From assembly GCF_000002425.4 (NCBI RefSeq), contig NC_037273.1, positions 3,385,538 to 3,449,537 of the forward strand: DNA of 64,000 nt. Direction: 5' to 3'. Below the pieces are notes generated by a model that worked only from the letters and a program-made list of their open reading frames with translations, searched no databases and had not been told where the DNA came from. This stretch comes from Physcomitrium patens. Taxonomy: Eukaryota; Streptophyta; Bryopsida; Funariales; Funariaceae. Numbering within the stretch: position 1 is the stretch's first letter; each line of letters starts with the position of its first letter. Shown here piece after piece: positions 13,341 through 26,323 of the stretch. Position numbers and translations under genes: made by a program.

Positions 13341-16300
13341 ATGGAAGTCCTTGCAAGCGCAGTGACCATGCGCATTTCAGTTCTATCACCTTCTCCCACC
13401 GATTTCTGCCCAAACGTTCATAGGAGGTGTCAAGCAGCACCGTATAGGAAAAGCACAGGAGGATTCAACTCTGTCCTCGCGCGGCACCACGAAGGTTTGC
13501 GGTCGTCGTCTGCGGTGGATGTCTTGCGACCTTTATCTCTATCCGAGGGCTTTGACGTAGCTGTTAATTCGCACCTGGCAACGGGGAGAAGTAACGGACA
13601 GCAGAGTCGCGGAGTCGTCACGGCAGTATTCGAGAGGTTTACCGAGAGGGCGATCAAGTCCGTGATGCTGGCGCAAAGGGAAGCCAAAGCCCTTGGAAAA
13701 CGGGAAGTCGGCACAGAGCAACTGTTGCTGGGGTTGATAGCGGAGGATAGAGGCAGCGAAGGCTACCTCGGCTCTGGTGTTACGATTGAGAGAGCCAGGG
13801 AGGCCGTAAAGAGCTTGTTGGATGAATCCGATGGCAGCGATTTGCTTGGACCAGCTACAGATGTTCCATTTTCTCATGGAAGCAAGAGAGTGTTCGAAGC
13901 GGCACTGGAACACTCTAAAAAGATGGGACATAATTATATTGCTCCAGAGCACATTGCGATTGCTCTGTTGGCCGTGGATGATGGAGGTGCTAGCAATGTC
14001 CTGGACAAGTAGGTGTCTTCCCTCTCTTGATAGTAATTTAAAAGGAATTCCGTTTGAGTAGGAAAACATGTTGCATGGCTCTGAGCTATGCGTGTTCCAT
14101 ATCAGTAGTCCTTGGGCATCTACATTTGCACTTGATTATTAGAGACTCACATTGATGATCCTGACTTTGTATTCAGATCCTGTAATTGTATGACCGTGAA
14201 GAAGTCTTTCACTTGGTTAGTTCCACATTCCTGCTGATGCAGGAACACATTGAAATAGTCTACTGATTTTGAACTGTTCCGTTATGGTCATCAGATTGGG
14301 TGTGAAGAAGGGGAAATTACAGTCAGAGGCTGTGGCGAAGCTGCAGGGTGAGCTGGAGAAGGAAGGTCGTGCAGCATCGTCATCGGTTGCCATGCCACAG
14401 AAGGCAGCCGCTGGCGCCGCCGCGTCTACGCGCCCATCTTCAAGAAAAGGTTAGTTTATTCGTTTGCTTGCTGGTTCACCTCTGTGCAAATCTGATCTGT
14501 GTAGTCGTTTGATCAAAATTAGGTTTATTTCCTGCACAGAAATCAGCTTACAACTGGGGTGTGAAGATTATTGTGGGGGTTTTCAGTAAGGTGAATCGGG
14601 AGCCTATACTACACTTGCAAATGTTGCGTGGCAGCATTTATTCGACACCTAGGAATATGGGACTTTTACGTATCAGTTGATGATGATGTTTGGGTGGAAT
14701 TGATAAACAGAAAAAGGGGCTTTGCACGATTTCTGCGTTGACATTACGGCTCAAGCTGCTGAGGGCAAAATTGATCCAGTAATTGGTCGCGACAAAGAAG
14801 TGCAGCGAGTGGTTCAAATCCTTGGCCGACGAACGAAGAATAATCCAATCCTATTGGGAGAACCTGGTGTCGGAAAGACTGCAATCGCGGAGGGACTCGC
14901 GATGCGAATATGCAAAGGCGATGTCCCTGATTTTCTGATTGTGAGTCATTTTGGAAGATCTATTTGCGACCGTCGCAGATTTGCTTCAGCGCTGGTTTCT
15001 GAACCTTTATCTTTTGCTGTGGTTGCAAAGCTGTGGTCTATTTTACAATGGACCATTAGCATGTTGCGCCATTATGAAAGTTGGGTTCTTAGTCTTTAAG
15101 TTCCTCACATGGATCTGAAGTTCTTTTTAGGCGAGGTTTAGTAGCCTATGTCTCTGCTTGTGTATTTGTCTCAATATAGAACACTTGCAGGATAAGCGGG
15201 TGATGTCATTGGACATGGGATTGCTGCTTGCTGGAGCCAAGGAACGTGGTGAAATGGAGACACGGGTGACCAATCTAATTGAAGAGACTCGAACTGCAGG
15301 TATGATCCTGGACATTTGAGTGTGGATATCGTCGGTACTAAGGGTCACTGTCATTGCGAATCGGATTGGTTGTGCGTTGAAAGATTGCTAATTCTTTGTT
15401 ACAGCAGAAGTTTGCTAGCGTTGAATACGTGCGATTTTTGCCTAACAACGGTGTGTGGGTATACGTGCAGGGAATGTGATTTTACTAATTGATGAAGTGC
15501 ACACACTAGTGGGCTCCGGTTCAGTCGGAAGAGGAGGTAGTGCAGGGGCAGGTTTGGACATTGCTAACTTGCTGAAACCTGCGCTCGCAAGAGGAGAGCT
15601 TCAGGTGACCATCTCATATATGGCTTTGATGAGTACTGATTATCATGAACATTTTGGATTTGCAAGTATATGTGGGGTTTTTCACAAGATCTGACTGTTT
15701 GTGGTGGTGTTTATGTGAGCAGTGTATTGGAGCAACTACCTTAGATGAACATCGCAAGCATATTGAGAAAGACAAGGCCCTAGCACGTCGCTTCCAGCCA
15801 GTAATGGTATTAGAGCCTTCACAGGTACAATCGTGTGTCTCAAGATCGTCCATTACACCCTAGGACAATCAGATGCTCACAACTCTGATAGTGAATGATG
15901 ATCACCTTCTTTGAACTTGTTGTAGAGGTTAGAATGGACTTGGTCTGTTATATCTTGATTTTTTTCTTTACAGCAAAGCCTAACTTGGTGGAGATTGAGA
16001 GGACGAGGAGTAGGTGTTGTAAACAGAAGGGAACCAACTACCAGCTCGTTTAGTATGCCATGATGTAACTCGGGGGACTAACAAAGAATGATTACCAATT
16101 TCTTCTCTTAGCACCACATAAACAATTAAACGATGTTGTTGTAGTGCTTCCTTAGGGCTGCGTAGAAGTGATGAAGCCTAACCGGCTACCTTTTGAATGA
16201 GATTATTGAGATGTAACACCTGATAACAAGAGGCGTGCTGAAGGCTGATATGCTTTATCGCCCATTTCTTACGCGTAGTTCAATGTCGGTTTTGCAGGAG

Positions 16301-18809
16301 GATGCAGTGACTATTTTGATGGGGTTGCGTAGTAGATATGAAGAACACCACAAATGCCACATAACCAGCGAGGCAGTGGAGGCTGCCGTGTACCTAGCCT
16401 CCCGGTACATTGCTGACCGGTTCTTGCCCGATAAAGCAATCGACCTTTTGGATGAAGCTGGCAGCCGAGCTCGGATAAACTCTTTTAGGAAGAGGAAGGA
16501 GCGGCAAACTAGCATTTTAACCAAGTCTCCTAGCGAGATTTGGCAAGAGATTCGTGCTGTACAAGCTTCACAGGAAGCGGTAATTTGATTTTCCTGAAAC
16601 CACGTGCGCATCTAGCAGATTGGGCTCTGTTTGGTTCGATGATGTGTATAAATGCATATTTAGGCAGAGATTCTGGTGTTTTGAGATACCTAACAAATTT
16701 TTAGGTTAGTGAAAGATGGGTTTTAGAGCGTTGTCAGCAGCATTTTGATGTAATTGTTGTTGTGTTCTTGTGTAGGCTCTAGTCACATCTTCTGGAAATA
16801 AGGATGTCCTGACAGGTGATCCGTCCAGCCTATCAACAACGGAATCAAGAATTGGGGACATGGACAATGAATCATTATCAGTGCCAGATAATGACGCTTT
16901 GGATGCGAGCATCGTCAGTGATGATGAGGAGTTTGCAGATGGGTATAGTCATAACCAAAGTGATGCAAAAAAGAAATCGAAGCTCACGTGACCACTTTGT
17001 GTGAATACTGCATGGGCATGGATAATGTTTGGGCGTGGTTTAGAATACAGTTTCGAAGCGTCTTTGTTGTCATCAGTGACTGGGTTTTGTGAATCCCGTG
17101 GCTCATTTTTGATGGAATTCTATCGTCTCTTGATTTCAAAGAGCTTACGATTTGTTTATTAATTTATTTTGGTAATGGTTGCAGACCTGTGGTCGTCGGA
17201 CCTGGTGAAATTGCAGCGGTGGCGTCCATGTGGTCTGGTATACCGGTGGAACAGTTGACAAGCGACGAACAAATGAAATTAATGAATTTGGAGAAATCTC
17301 TCCAGACCCGTGTTGTGGGCCAAGACGATGCTGTGAATGCAATCTCTAGGGCTGTGCGGAGGGCACGCGTTGGATTGAAGGATCCAAACCGGCCTATTGC
17401 TGCGATGCTTTTCTGTGGTCCTACTGGGGTTGGAAAGACGGAGCTTACCAAAGCTCTGGCCCAGCACTACTTTGGATCGGTGAGTACTTAAAAATACCTG
17501 GGTGCATTCTCTGGATGTGTGTTAGAGAAGATCAATCGATCCACACCGTGCTTGGAGAGCTGAGAAATATGGTTTGGTTCTGATAGGCTGGTTCTGCGAA
17601 GGGAAGGAATGAAATGCTGCTATTACTGTCTTATATTTTGGAATGAAAATGGCACCTCATCTTACCACATGTGATATGGTTGCTTTTTCATCTTCATGTT
17701 TAGTGACTCTTTTGTAACGTATAGAACATGTCGGCTTTGCAGGAAGAGTCCATGATTCGTTTGGACATGAGCGAGTACATGGAGAGGCACACAGTGAGCA
17801 AGCTGGTTGGGTCTCCTCCAGGGTACGTAGGATATGGCGAAGGTGGTGTACTCACTGAGGCCGTGCGTCGACGTCCGTTTACAGTTATTCTTATGGATGA
17901 GATCGAGAAAGCCCATCCGGATGTCTTCAATATGCTGCTTCAAATCTTTGAAGATGGTCACCTGACCGATTCGCAGGGGAGAAAGGTTTCCTTTAAGAAT
18001 GTTCTGATTGTGATGACATCTAACATAGGCTCACAGCAAATTGCTAAGGGGGGCAGTAGCAAAATCGGGTTTATATACTACAACTCCGACGAAGCAGATG
18101 GTGGAAAATACTCACAGTTGAAAGAACTTGTGATGGATGAACTGAAAGGCTACTTCAGGCCAGAGCTGCTGAACAGGCTGGACGAAGTTGTTGTGTTCAG
18201 GTCGTTAGAGAAATCTCAGGTACAAAGTTGTTTTATCCTGGAAAGTTCTCTTTTACTTGTGTTATACGAGGATCGGGTTGCAGGCCGAATCATCTGTTGT
18301 AATGAATCAATTGTTAGCTTATATATGACATGAGTCGATTCATGTTGTCAGTAATGTCTTCATTCGGAATAGTGTGCCAAGTGTTGGCTCGTGAGTTAGT
18401 TTAATTGCCTTTGTTTCTTTGCATAACTCTTGGTTGCGGTGACTGGTGTGTCGTTGCAAAACAGGTGCGAGCTATTGTGGACATTATGCTACAGGAAACG
18501 AATTCGCGGTTGGCTGCTCGAGGACTAAATCTGGAAGTCTCGGAAGCTATGGTGAAGTTGATATGTGACCAGGGATATGATAGAAGCTACGGTGCCAGGC
18601 CTTTGAGGCGGGCAGTGATGAGTTTAGTTGAGGATAACCTCAGCGAATCGTTGCTGCAGGGCGAGTTCAAGGAAGGGGACACAGCTCTGTTAGATATTGA
18701 TGAGACCGGAAATCCGAAGGTCTTCCGGATAGAGAAACCTGATGTCTGTGACCATGGCCTGTGCTTGCCCGAGTTGAAGACGGTGTCTATTTCGTCTCCC
18801 ACAGACTGA
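13341..18809 (+). CDS. CLPD: Chloroplast ClpD (ERD1-like) HSP100 chaperone subunit
   Basis: Eleven exons with consistent phases: 13341..14008, 14295..14449, 14711..14940, 15191..15299, 15471..15604, 15723..15824, 16298..16579, 16776..16987 (or ..16942), 17185..17479, 17743..18219, 18465..18809; product 1002 (or 987) residues, against about 945 for Arabidopsis ERD1. The first 90 residues look like a plastid transit peptide rich in Ser, Arg and Ala. Then come a Clp N domain ([14 protein letters not shown] onward), NBD1 with Walker A GEPGVGKT (about residue 324) and Walker [11 protein letters not shown], and NBD2 with Walker A GPTGVGKT (about 700), Walker [11 protein letters not shown] and sensor MTSNIG. 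KIGF supplies the IGF loop that docks ClpP, so the protein should feed substrates to the stromal Clp protease. The N domain and the NBD1 segment [20 protein letters not shown] match ClpD better than ClpC. The only doubtful border is the exon 8 donor. Confidence 0.94.
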
Positions 18810-20800
18810 AGTTGATACAGACATGCGTGGTGAATATCACTTTTCTTGAGTTACAATTCGTGGAGGCAGGTTGAGTCAGTGCGTTAATGGAACATGGAAA
18901 ACACTTTTCATTCCAGCAATCCTGGATACGTCTAGCAGATGTGTTTGGTTTACTTAGCAGTGTCAAAACTATTATATGATCGTACATTAGTTTGTCAACA
19001 GAATGTAGGGTTCCGTTGTACATAGACTTCGTGTATACTCAAGTACAGTGTTTGGATATTGATTCTTCGTGCCAACATTTTTTCAATTTGCAGTGAAAGC
19101 TATCTGTCAAATGGCCCTATTCATTCACCTGTGTTGTTATTCACCCTTAATCCATTCCATTAGTAGAAGTTTTTAATTTAGTGCTTCCTAATTCTTTAAA
19201 ATAGTTAGGTTGTCCTTTGGCACTACAGCTAAGATTATTGTCGGTGGTTGTTTATTCATTTGATTAATATGAATACAATGTCCCTATTTACGATGATGAT
19301 GATGATTACCAGTAATTTCCACATGAATGTATTTCAACTGCATTGGTAAAAATAATGTGAATAGTAGTATTTTTTTTGATAATACTATGGAGATAATTTC
19401 ATAACATATAATATTTACATTTTACTTTTTTTTTCTTCCTGGAAGAACGACAAATAATGATAGAAAATTCACTTTGCAGACTAATTCAAGTGGTTACAAT
19501 TTTAAGTTTTTTCATAAGTTTATTTTAATTAAATGTGGTATTTCTTTAGGGCTAATTTGTGTGTAGTGTCAACAAAATATCAAATCAACGTGCAATATAT
19601 ATATCAGTGATTATGAAATTGTAAGATTGGCAAACAGCTTAAATTAAATAATTTTATATTCTTAACTATTTAGTTAAAATAAACATGTATGTCCTACTTT
19701 ATTTCATTTGAATGTTTCATTGAAATTATCACTTAAGCATTGTGAAGAAATTTTAGATTCCATTTCTGCTACCTATTTTTGTAAGTTACATGTCTATAAT
19801 CAAAGATTTTTATTTTTATTTTTATTATTAAAGTTGCCCTTATTCTATAGGTAATGTAGATATGAAACTCTATAAAAGTTATGAAAAGCTACACATGAAA
19901 AAATTAGACAAACAACTTGACAAAGGCATAGCATAGCTTTGCAATTGGGATAGAACATGGATGGCAAAGAACTTATTAGGAACCAATGAAGATAAGACAA
20001 TTAAGTAAAACTTAAAAATTCATGAGACATGATTAATCATCCCCAAATTAGAAGCACCCAAGATAGTGTATATTTAACAAAACATACTTTTAAAAATACA
20101 AATATTATAAAAACAACATAAATTTTGCACTTTAGTTTGCTCTTAACTAATGTGTTTGGGCTAAGGATTGCATTGTAACCACCCTTTACCATTAATACAT
20201 AAGATCTACCCCACTTGTGTTAAAAAAAGACAAGAATGTACAAAATCATTTTTTTTTTAAAAAAAAAAACTTTAAAACATATTTAGCTTTATTTTTTTTG
20301 TTAGTTTTTTTAAAAAATAAAAAATAAAAAATATTCCAATAAATGCTTTTAAATAAAACAAAGACACACTTATACATATACATATATAATTTTAAAAACT
20401 TTAAATATAAACATTAAAATTTATAATAAAAAATATATCATTATAAAGAATTTACATCTATAACTATGTTTACATGTTATATATTAACATGTTATCGTTT
20501 AAAAATATGTGCACAAACCAAAAAAAGAGTGCACAATAAAAAAAAATTAAATGCCTTCTATTCTAAACTAACAAATTGGAATGGCATTAACTAACAAATT
20601 AGAATGGCATAACTTGTATTTTTAAGGGACAATATCACATATCTCTCTGTAATATATTGAAATATCAAGAATACCCCTACATTCTTGATAATAGCAAATA
20701 TATCCCTAAAAGTTTTAATAATAGAAAATGTATCCTTGAGAATGTTAAGCTATCTCAAATCTGACAAAAGCACAGCTATTCTCATGGATTCCAATAAATG
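18810..20800. other. clpD 3' flank and AT-rich intergenic DNA
   Basis: The first 250 nt probably hold the clpD 3' UTR. The rest is AT-rich with no recognisable gene. A short duplicated 22-mer (ACTAACAAATT followed by GGAATGGCAT or AGAATGGCAT) occurs near 20567..20611. Confidence 0.5.
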
Positions 20801-21660
20801 TTTTTATTTCACATGGGGCACAAAGCTCGTGCGCCTTTTATATTTTGTTTGTTCTGCTGCGGCTCTCTTGCCCGCAGCCCCTCGTCATCCATTGTTGTCA
20901 TCCGTCACCGAAGCTCGCCGCGCTCGCTTCTCCCGCAGAGCACTTGGTTCGTTTGTGGATTAGTTCCTCTAATTGCTGCTGAAATTGTTATGTTTCAGAA
21001 TTGGGAGTTTTTGATGTGCAACAAGGACAAACACAGAATCGATGTTTCCGGCGCAAGGATTTCTAGAATCACAAAATTTGTACTCGTAGAAGTACTCATT
21101 GAACCATGGGAAGCATGCGATGACTATTGGAATGCCTCACACCAACGAAGCAAAATGAGACAAACGACCCTGAAACGAAATGAAACGAACAACGTGCCGT
21201 GTTGCTAATAAACACCGTCCAAGCAAGTATCTTATTTGAAAAGAATGCATATGTACAATATAAAACCTGGAAAATTGACCGAGTGGCTGATAAGGCCTCT
21301 ACACACAACATCCTCGACAAAATCTTCGGTAGCTCAACGTTTACAGAATTGACTTCAGGGATTTTGCTTTCACAAAATTTTGACGCTTAATATCAGGCAG
21401 CTCGTCGTCAGATTCAATCATACTGACATCGATTGATTTATCCACTTCTGAAATGGGAGATGTCTTAACACCATCGTTTGGTATAGGGTTTGAAGGCTTC
21501 ACTGGACTTTGTTCCTTTGACTATTCCTCGATTTTCTTAGACAAATTTCGGCCCGGCGGATCTAATCTCAGTGGCACTTGCTCAAAGAAAATCCTACTTC
21601 CGCAGGTTGAAAACATCTCTATCCCTTCTCATCATCCCGATTGCACCGGGGTCCACATAT
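20801..21660. other. GC-richer island with no assignable gene
   Basis: Base composition rises sharply to gene-like levels around 20815..21650, within AT-rich DNA. Open frames of 60 to 136 codons exist on both strands, but none shows a known motif and none could be joined by convincing splice sites. It may be a gene relic, a non-coding transcript or an unrecognised gene. Confidence 0.3.
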
Positions 21661-21779
21661 TACAGGGGTATATATATATATGATATTTTTCTTATTTTTA
21701 ATTCTTAATATAAAAATATGTAACATCAATTATTGCTCTGATATCTATGATAGGGATAATAATATGAATGAAAATATAA

Positions 21780-22460
21780 TGCGTTCAACCAAAATCAATC
21801 TCCAATTGTACAATTTGAGCCATAAATCGAACCCAATATGTACTAAAGCTTGGTGGATCTAATCCCATTCACATGGGCACATGTCCAATTAAGCTAGCAA
21901 CTCTATTGTCGGATGAGATCTTATTAGAACAAAACAAAAGGTTATACTGCAACTTGTATTTTCTATCCACAATGGATGACATCATACAATCTATGTCCAT
22001 CTGTTATATAATACAAAGAGACAAAGAAGTCTTTTAATTGACCATGAAGAAGAAAACTTAAAATTCAAGGAAAGGGGAGAAGAAGGGAATATGGAAATAT
22101 GGAAATATGGAAACTAGAGCACATAAGAATGTGAGAATATGGGAACTAAGAAATATGGAAATAATGGAGCAAGGATAAAAAAAAAAGGATAGATGTGCCA
22201 AAGATTGCAATATCCAACGGCCAAGGTTTTTGCTAGTCTAACATGTAAGATAACTTGGATTTAATAAAAAGAGACAAAGAAGTCTTTTGATTGGTTGCAA
22301 AGAAAGAAACTTGCAAAACTTGGAGAATATAGAAACAAGAGAATATGAGAATGAAGGAATATTTGAATAAGAAAATGCAACAACATGAGAACTACGGAAT
22401 ATTAAAAAGTAGAAATAAGGAAGCATGAAAACTAACAAACATAGTAATGAAGAAGCATAG
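21780..22460. repeat. Dispersed repeat, copy 1, with internal tandem subunits
   Basis: Shares with 24290..24915 a run of blocks in the same order: TTGAGCCATAAATC, CCCATTCACATGGGCAC (copy 2: CCCATTTACATGGGCAC), ATTAGAA.., then CAAAGAAGTCTTTT followed by GATTGG or AATTGACC. The AAGAAGTCTTTT block itself recurs inside each copy (near 22020 and 22270 here). No coding content is recognised. Confidence 0.6.
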
Positions 22461-23104
22461 ATGAAAACAACTTTCATAAATATATTACTTTCAAAGTAAA
22501 ACAAGGATCTTATATATATATATATATATATATGCATATAATCTAAAAGTCTTTTTTTTAATTTATTTATTTATTAATAATTTTTTAATAAATTTATAAA
22601 ATTTATGGTAGCCATAACAAAGGCACAATAAAGAAAAAATTGACATTGCTTGATCTGCATCAACACTTGATGCAACATCCCTAAGAAGAAGATTTTTTGC
22701 ACTTAATGTAGCTTACATCTAATGCCTTGCTTGACTACTTCTTGTACTAATATATTGATCTTTCTTTAGCTTCAATCCTCTAAGTGTTGAGTTTGGTGCT
22801 CTCATATTTGCATTATGCTTGAACCCAGTCTTGACTCTAATAACACAAGGTTCTCTATGGAGGTTGTTATGTTAAAGTCCACCATATTTAGAAAAGCCTT
22901 GGATTCTAGCTAATATCCAAACTAAACAACAAACTTATATTTTAAATATGAATGCATAATAAGACCTACGGAATATAAGTTGGACAAGCTTTGCCATATG
23001 AATTGATTAATTAGAGTGAGTTTTAAATATTGAGATTGCATGTAGATTTATTCATTGGATTTAAAGCATGTATTTAGAACTTGTTTTTGCATGAAGATAG
23101 TAGA

Positions 23105-23225
23105 GGTCTTAAAATCACACCATGAAACTATGCAATGTTGAGAATTATAGATTATTCTTTACTTGCACCAAAAATAACATCTTAATGCATGTAGTGTCAA
23201 AATTTTCTTCTTGTACAAAGTTAAT
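23105..23225. repeat. Decayed copy of the upstream region of the 25.4 kb gene
   Basis: Aligns with 24970..25090: CACACCATGAAACTATGCAATG against CGCACCATGAAATTGAGCAATG, then TTTACTTGCACCA against CTTCACTTGCACCAG, then GCATGTAGTGTCAAAATTTTC against GTATGTGGTGTCAGAATTTTC (each quoted in part). Most differences replace C or G by T or A in this copy. Confidence 0.55.
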
Positions 23226-24289
23226 TGGTATAATCAATGAATGGAGATGATGCTCTTTTCTTTAGGATTTGTTCTAGGTTTTGTTATGATCACTATTACA
23301 TTGCAATATCATTTATTTAATTATTTATTTCTTTGATGAATTTAAACATTGTTTCTTACATATGGTAATATTCCATACAAATAAAAGAAAAAATACCATC
23401 AAACATACATCCAACAAAGAATATATATATATATATATATATATCAAAAATTCATATAGGACCAAAATTCTTTGCCATGCTTATTTACCTAGGTACCTCA
23501 AAGGCATTGATGTTCATAAGATATATTTAAGATGCATTATTTCATAAGGATAAAACATGTTTATATTCAATAATAATACAAAAAATAAATAGAAAGTTTA
23601 TTTTTTTCACCCACTTAGGTTTAGAATCTAATATTGTATTTATAATGAGAATCTTAATTATCTCAATTATATCAAAGTTTCCATCATTTTTTCTACTTCT
23701 TTCTATTTTTTTAATGGCAAAGAATAGGTAGCAACCTTGAGCATAAGCAACTTGCATCTTTTGAATTCTAACCCTATACTATGACTAATATGTATAGAAT
23801 GCATTTATTCACTCTCATGACACATCAAGCAATAACTAGCTCCTTAAATACTTCTAATTGATAGACATCTATTAAACATGACATCTTTTTAGAGAATATT
23901 AATAGATATCATATCTAATATCATATCTAACTTATTATTAATATGATAGTAGTGTTAAAGAAGGTGACAACTCAATTGCATCTAAACATGATAATTATAT
24001 TTGAAGTAGGTCTTTATCTTAGAGTCAAGTCTAAAATTGAACTATATTGTTATTAAATCAAATTTCTAGGAAGAAAGTATATCTAAAGTCATGTTTGAAT
24101 TAGACAATATGACATAAGAAAGACATATAAAAATGGTATACACAAAAGAAAACTTTGTATATTTTATTTTTCAACTAAGAATCACAAAATCAAGCTCTAA
24201 GTGTCAATTTCACCAATCAAGCTTAACATGGTCAAAATTTGGTGTTGTAGAAAGAAAAAATGCAAGATGTGCTCAATGACAATCTAATA

Positions 24290-24915
24290 ATCATGTTTAA
24301 CCAAAATCAAACTATACAATTTGAGCCATAAATCAAATCACACATATACTAAAACTTTGTAGATCAAATCCCATTTACATGGGCACGTAATCAACTCAAC
24401 TAGCGATCCTACTATTAAATGAAATTTCATTAGAATTCAAGAGAGTTTTGCATTGTAGATTGCAATTTGCATCTACAATAAATGATTTCATATAGTCTTA
24501 ATCCATCTTTTATACAAGACATCTTGGATATAGCATCTTGGATATAAGAAACAAAGAAGTCTTTTGATTGGCCATGAAGAAGGGAATTTAGAAAACTTGG
24601 GGAATACAAGAAATAAGAGAATTTTTTATAACATCGGAATATGGGAATGCAAAAGCATGAATGAACAAGAAAATGTATGAATGTACCAAAGATTGTAATG
24701 TCCAACAATACATGTTTTTGCTAGTCTACTTTAAAATACAACTTGGGTATAATACAAAAAAGCAAAAAAGTCTTTTGATTGGTTGTGAAGAAAGAAATGC
24801 AAGGAAAGCAGGGATGCAAGAGATTGTTATGTCTTACCTCATACGTTTCTGCTAGTCTATTATATGAAACAACTTGGGTATAAGACAAAAGAGCATTATC
24901 ATTGGCCAAACATGA
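24290..24915. repeat. Dispersed repeat, copy 2, with internal tandem subunits
   Basis: Second copy of the repeat at 21780..22460, in the same orientation. The internal AAGTCTTTTGATTGG block recurs near 24550 and 24767, each time followed by GAAG-rich sequence and preceded by AACTTGGGTATAA- or CTTGGATATA-like sequence. Copies have diverged by point changes and small indels. Confidence 0.6.
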
Positions 24916-25242
24916 GAATCCTTTCTAAAATAAACGGGAGGAGGAAACATTTAGAACAATACCGACAGTGCAATGCTGAGAGTCGCACCATGAAATTGAG
25001 CAATGATGAGAACTAGCGAGACGGCGCTTTATTCTTCACTTGCACCAGTAATAACAGAATCTTCATGTATGTGGTGTCAGAATTTTCGAAGTAAATATCT
25101 ACGCGGCGGCTTAATGATGTCGTGTGCCCAACAACAACCGTGAACAGATGCCAGAGTTGCACGTTGACGACGCAAGGTCTTACAAAATCTGTGCGACCGG
25201 GGCACCAGAGCATGAAGTGCGTGTTCTCAGCCTAAGTTAGCA

Positions 25243-25248
25243 TATAAA
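25243..25248 (+). promoter_or_regulatory. TATA box of the gene at 25376
   Basis: TATAAA at this position predicts a transcription start near 25273, so the in-frame ATG at 25274 would fall at or before the RNA 5' end. This supports the ATG at 25376 as the real start. Confidence 0.45.
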
Positions 25249-25375
25249 CTCCACAGGGCAACTCTAAAATTCAATGTTTTGTGACACTTGCAGTAGGCGA
25301 ATTCCTTCTTTGGACATTGTACAGCTCGCTCCTATAAGAATAGAACATCGTCAATTACTCTCTCAAGGAGCAGCA

Positions 25376-25936
25376 ATGGTGAAAATTCTACTTAACGAGG
25401 ACAACTTCGGATACGGATCCGAGATTTTCATTCCCAATGTTATTTCCTGTGGCGCTGTGGCCGTCAAGACCAAGAACGGCTTCATAGGGTTTCACTTCTT
25501 CCCGACCACAACCAGAGAACAGATCGTCGCTGCCATGAATTACGCAGCAAAAACGCTCCTCCCTGTCGCCGGCTCGGTGGAAGCTACGGCCTTCTTTGTG
25601 GACAAAAATGTATTTGGAACGGACAACGTTAACATCGTCAGGGACTCTTTTAAGGCTGCTTTCAAAGTAGACCTCAAAGTCGTCGCAAAACCAGCGGATG
25701 TGATGGCATATTCAGCAGATCTGTGGCTTCACGCGCCCGTAGACACCAAAGGCACCAGCTCTTGGTTAGGAGTGCGGAAACACACGAATGTCAAGCCGGT
25801 GACACAGCAAATTCTCAATCCACAGGTGTTGAAAATCAAGAATGACGGCGGAATTGAGAAGGCAGCCATCCAGCAATCACCGGGTGACGTTGGAAACGAG
25901 GACTACAGGGGCACACATATGCATGTTGAAGTGTGA
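25376..25936 (+). CDS. Intronless gene of unknown function, 186 residues
   Basis: A single open frame from MVKILLNEDNFGYG to HMHVEV, with gene-like composition in AT-rich surroundings. The frame stays open upstream to an ATG at 25274, but a TATA box at 25243 and the more natural MVKILL start favour 25376. I do not recognise the family. Visible features: an IPNVISCGAVAV stretch followed by GFIGFHFFPTTTREQI, which resembles a beta-hairpin plus helix; an alternating middle segment (VEATAFFVDKNVFG, VDLKVVAKPADVMAY); and a polar, low-complexity C terminus. No signal peptide, membrane segment or zinc site is seen. Compact intronless coding sequence among intron-rich neighbours could mean retrocopy origin or acquisition from another organism. 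It converges on a small minus-strand gene starting downstream. Confidence 0.7.
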   Translation: MVKILLNEDNFGYGSEIFIPNVISCGAVAVKTKNGFIGFHFFPTTTREQIVAAMNYAAKTLLPVAGSVEATAFFVDKNVFGTDNVNIVRDSFKAAFKVDLKVVAKPADVMAYSADLWLHAPVDTKGTSSWLGVRKHTNVKPVTQQILNPQVLKIKNDGGIEKAAIQQSPGDVGNEDYRGTHMHVEV

Positions 25937-26323
25937 GAGAAGACATCGTGGTTACAATCTTTGGTATCTCAGCACAAGATATGCCAGATGGAAGCTACCT
26001 TGACTTCCCATCAGTGCCGATTCTGCGCTGCAATTTTTATATATCCTAGTTGCTAATACGTTCGAGAACCAATATCATGTGCAAGCTTTCACTGTAATGC
26101 ACTCGAGGTGTGTAAAATCGCCGACCTGGAGAGGACAAATGCTGCTCTTGAGAGGTTTCTGCATTGTGAGTGCCTCCACTTGAACTAAGAGACGCCCTGA
26201 GCATTCTCTCTGTCGTTGGGTCAATAGAATAAAAATGATATCCTGATGCATTGTTCTGTTCAAGCTCTCCGTGGCTCCCAGAACCGATATGTTCAGAGTT
26301 GCTGTAATCAGATACATTCTCGC
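25937..26323. other. Shared 3' flank of two convergent genes
   Basis: Spacer between the stop of the 25.4 kb gene and the stop of the minus-strand gene at 26324. It probably holds both 3' UTRs. A minus-strand frame of about 90 codons overlaps it but can only join the upstream gene through a 39-nt intron, so I leave it out. Confidence 0.4.
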
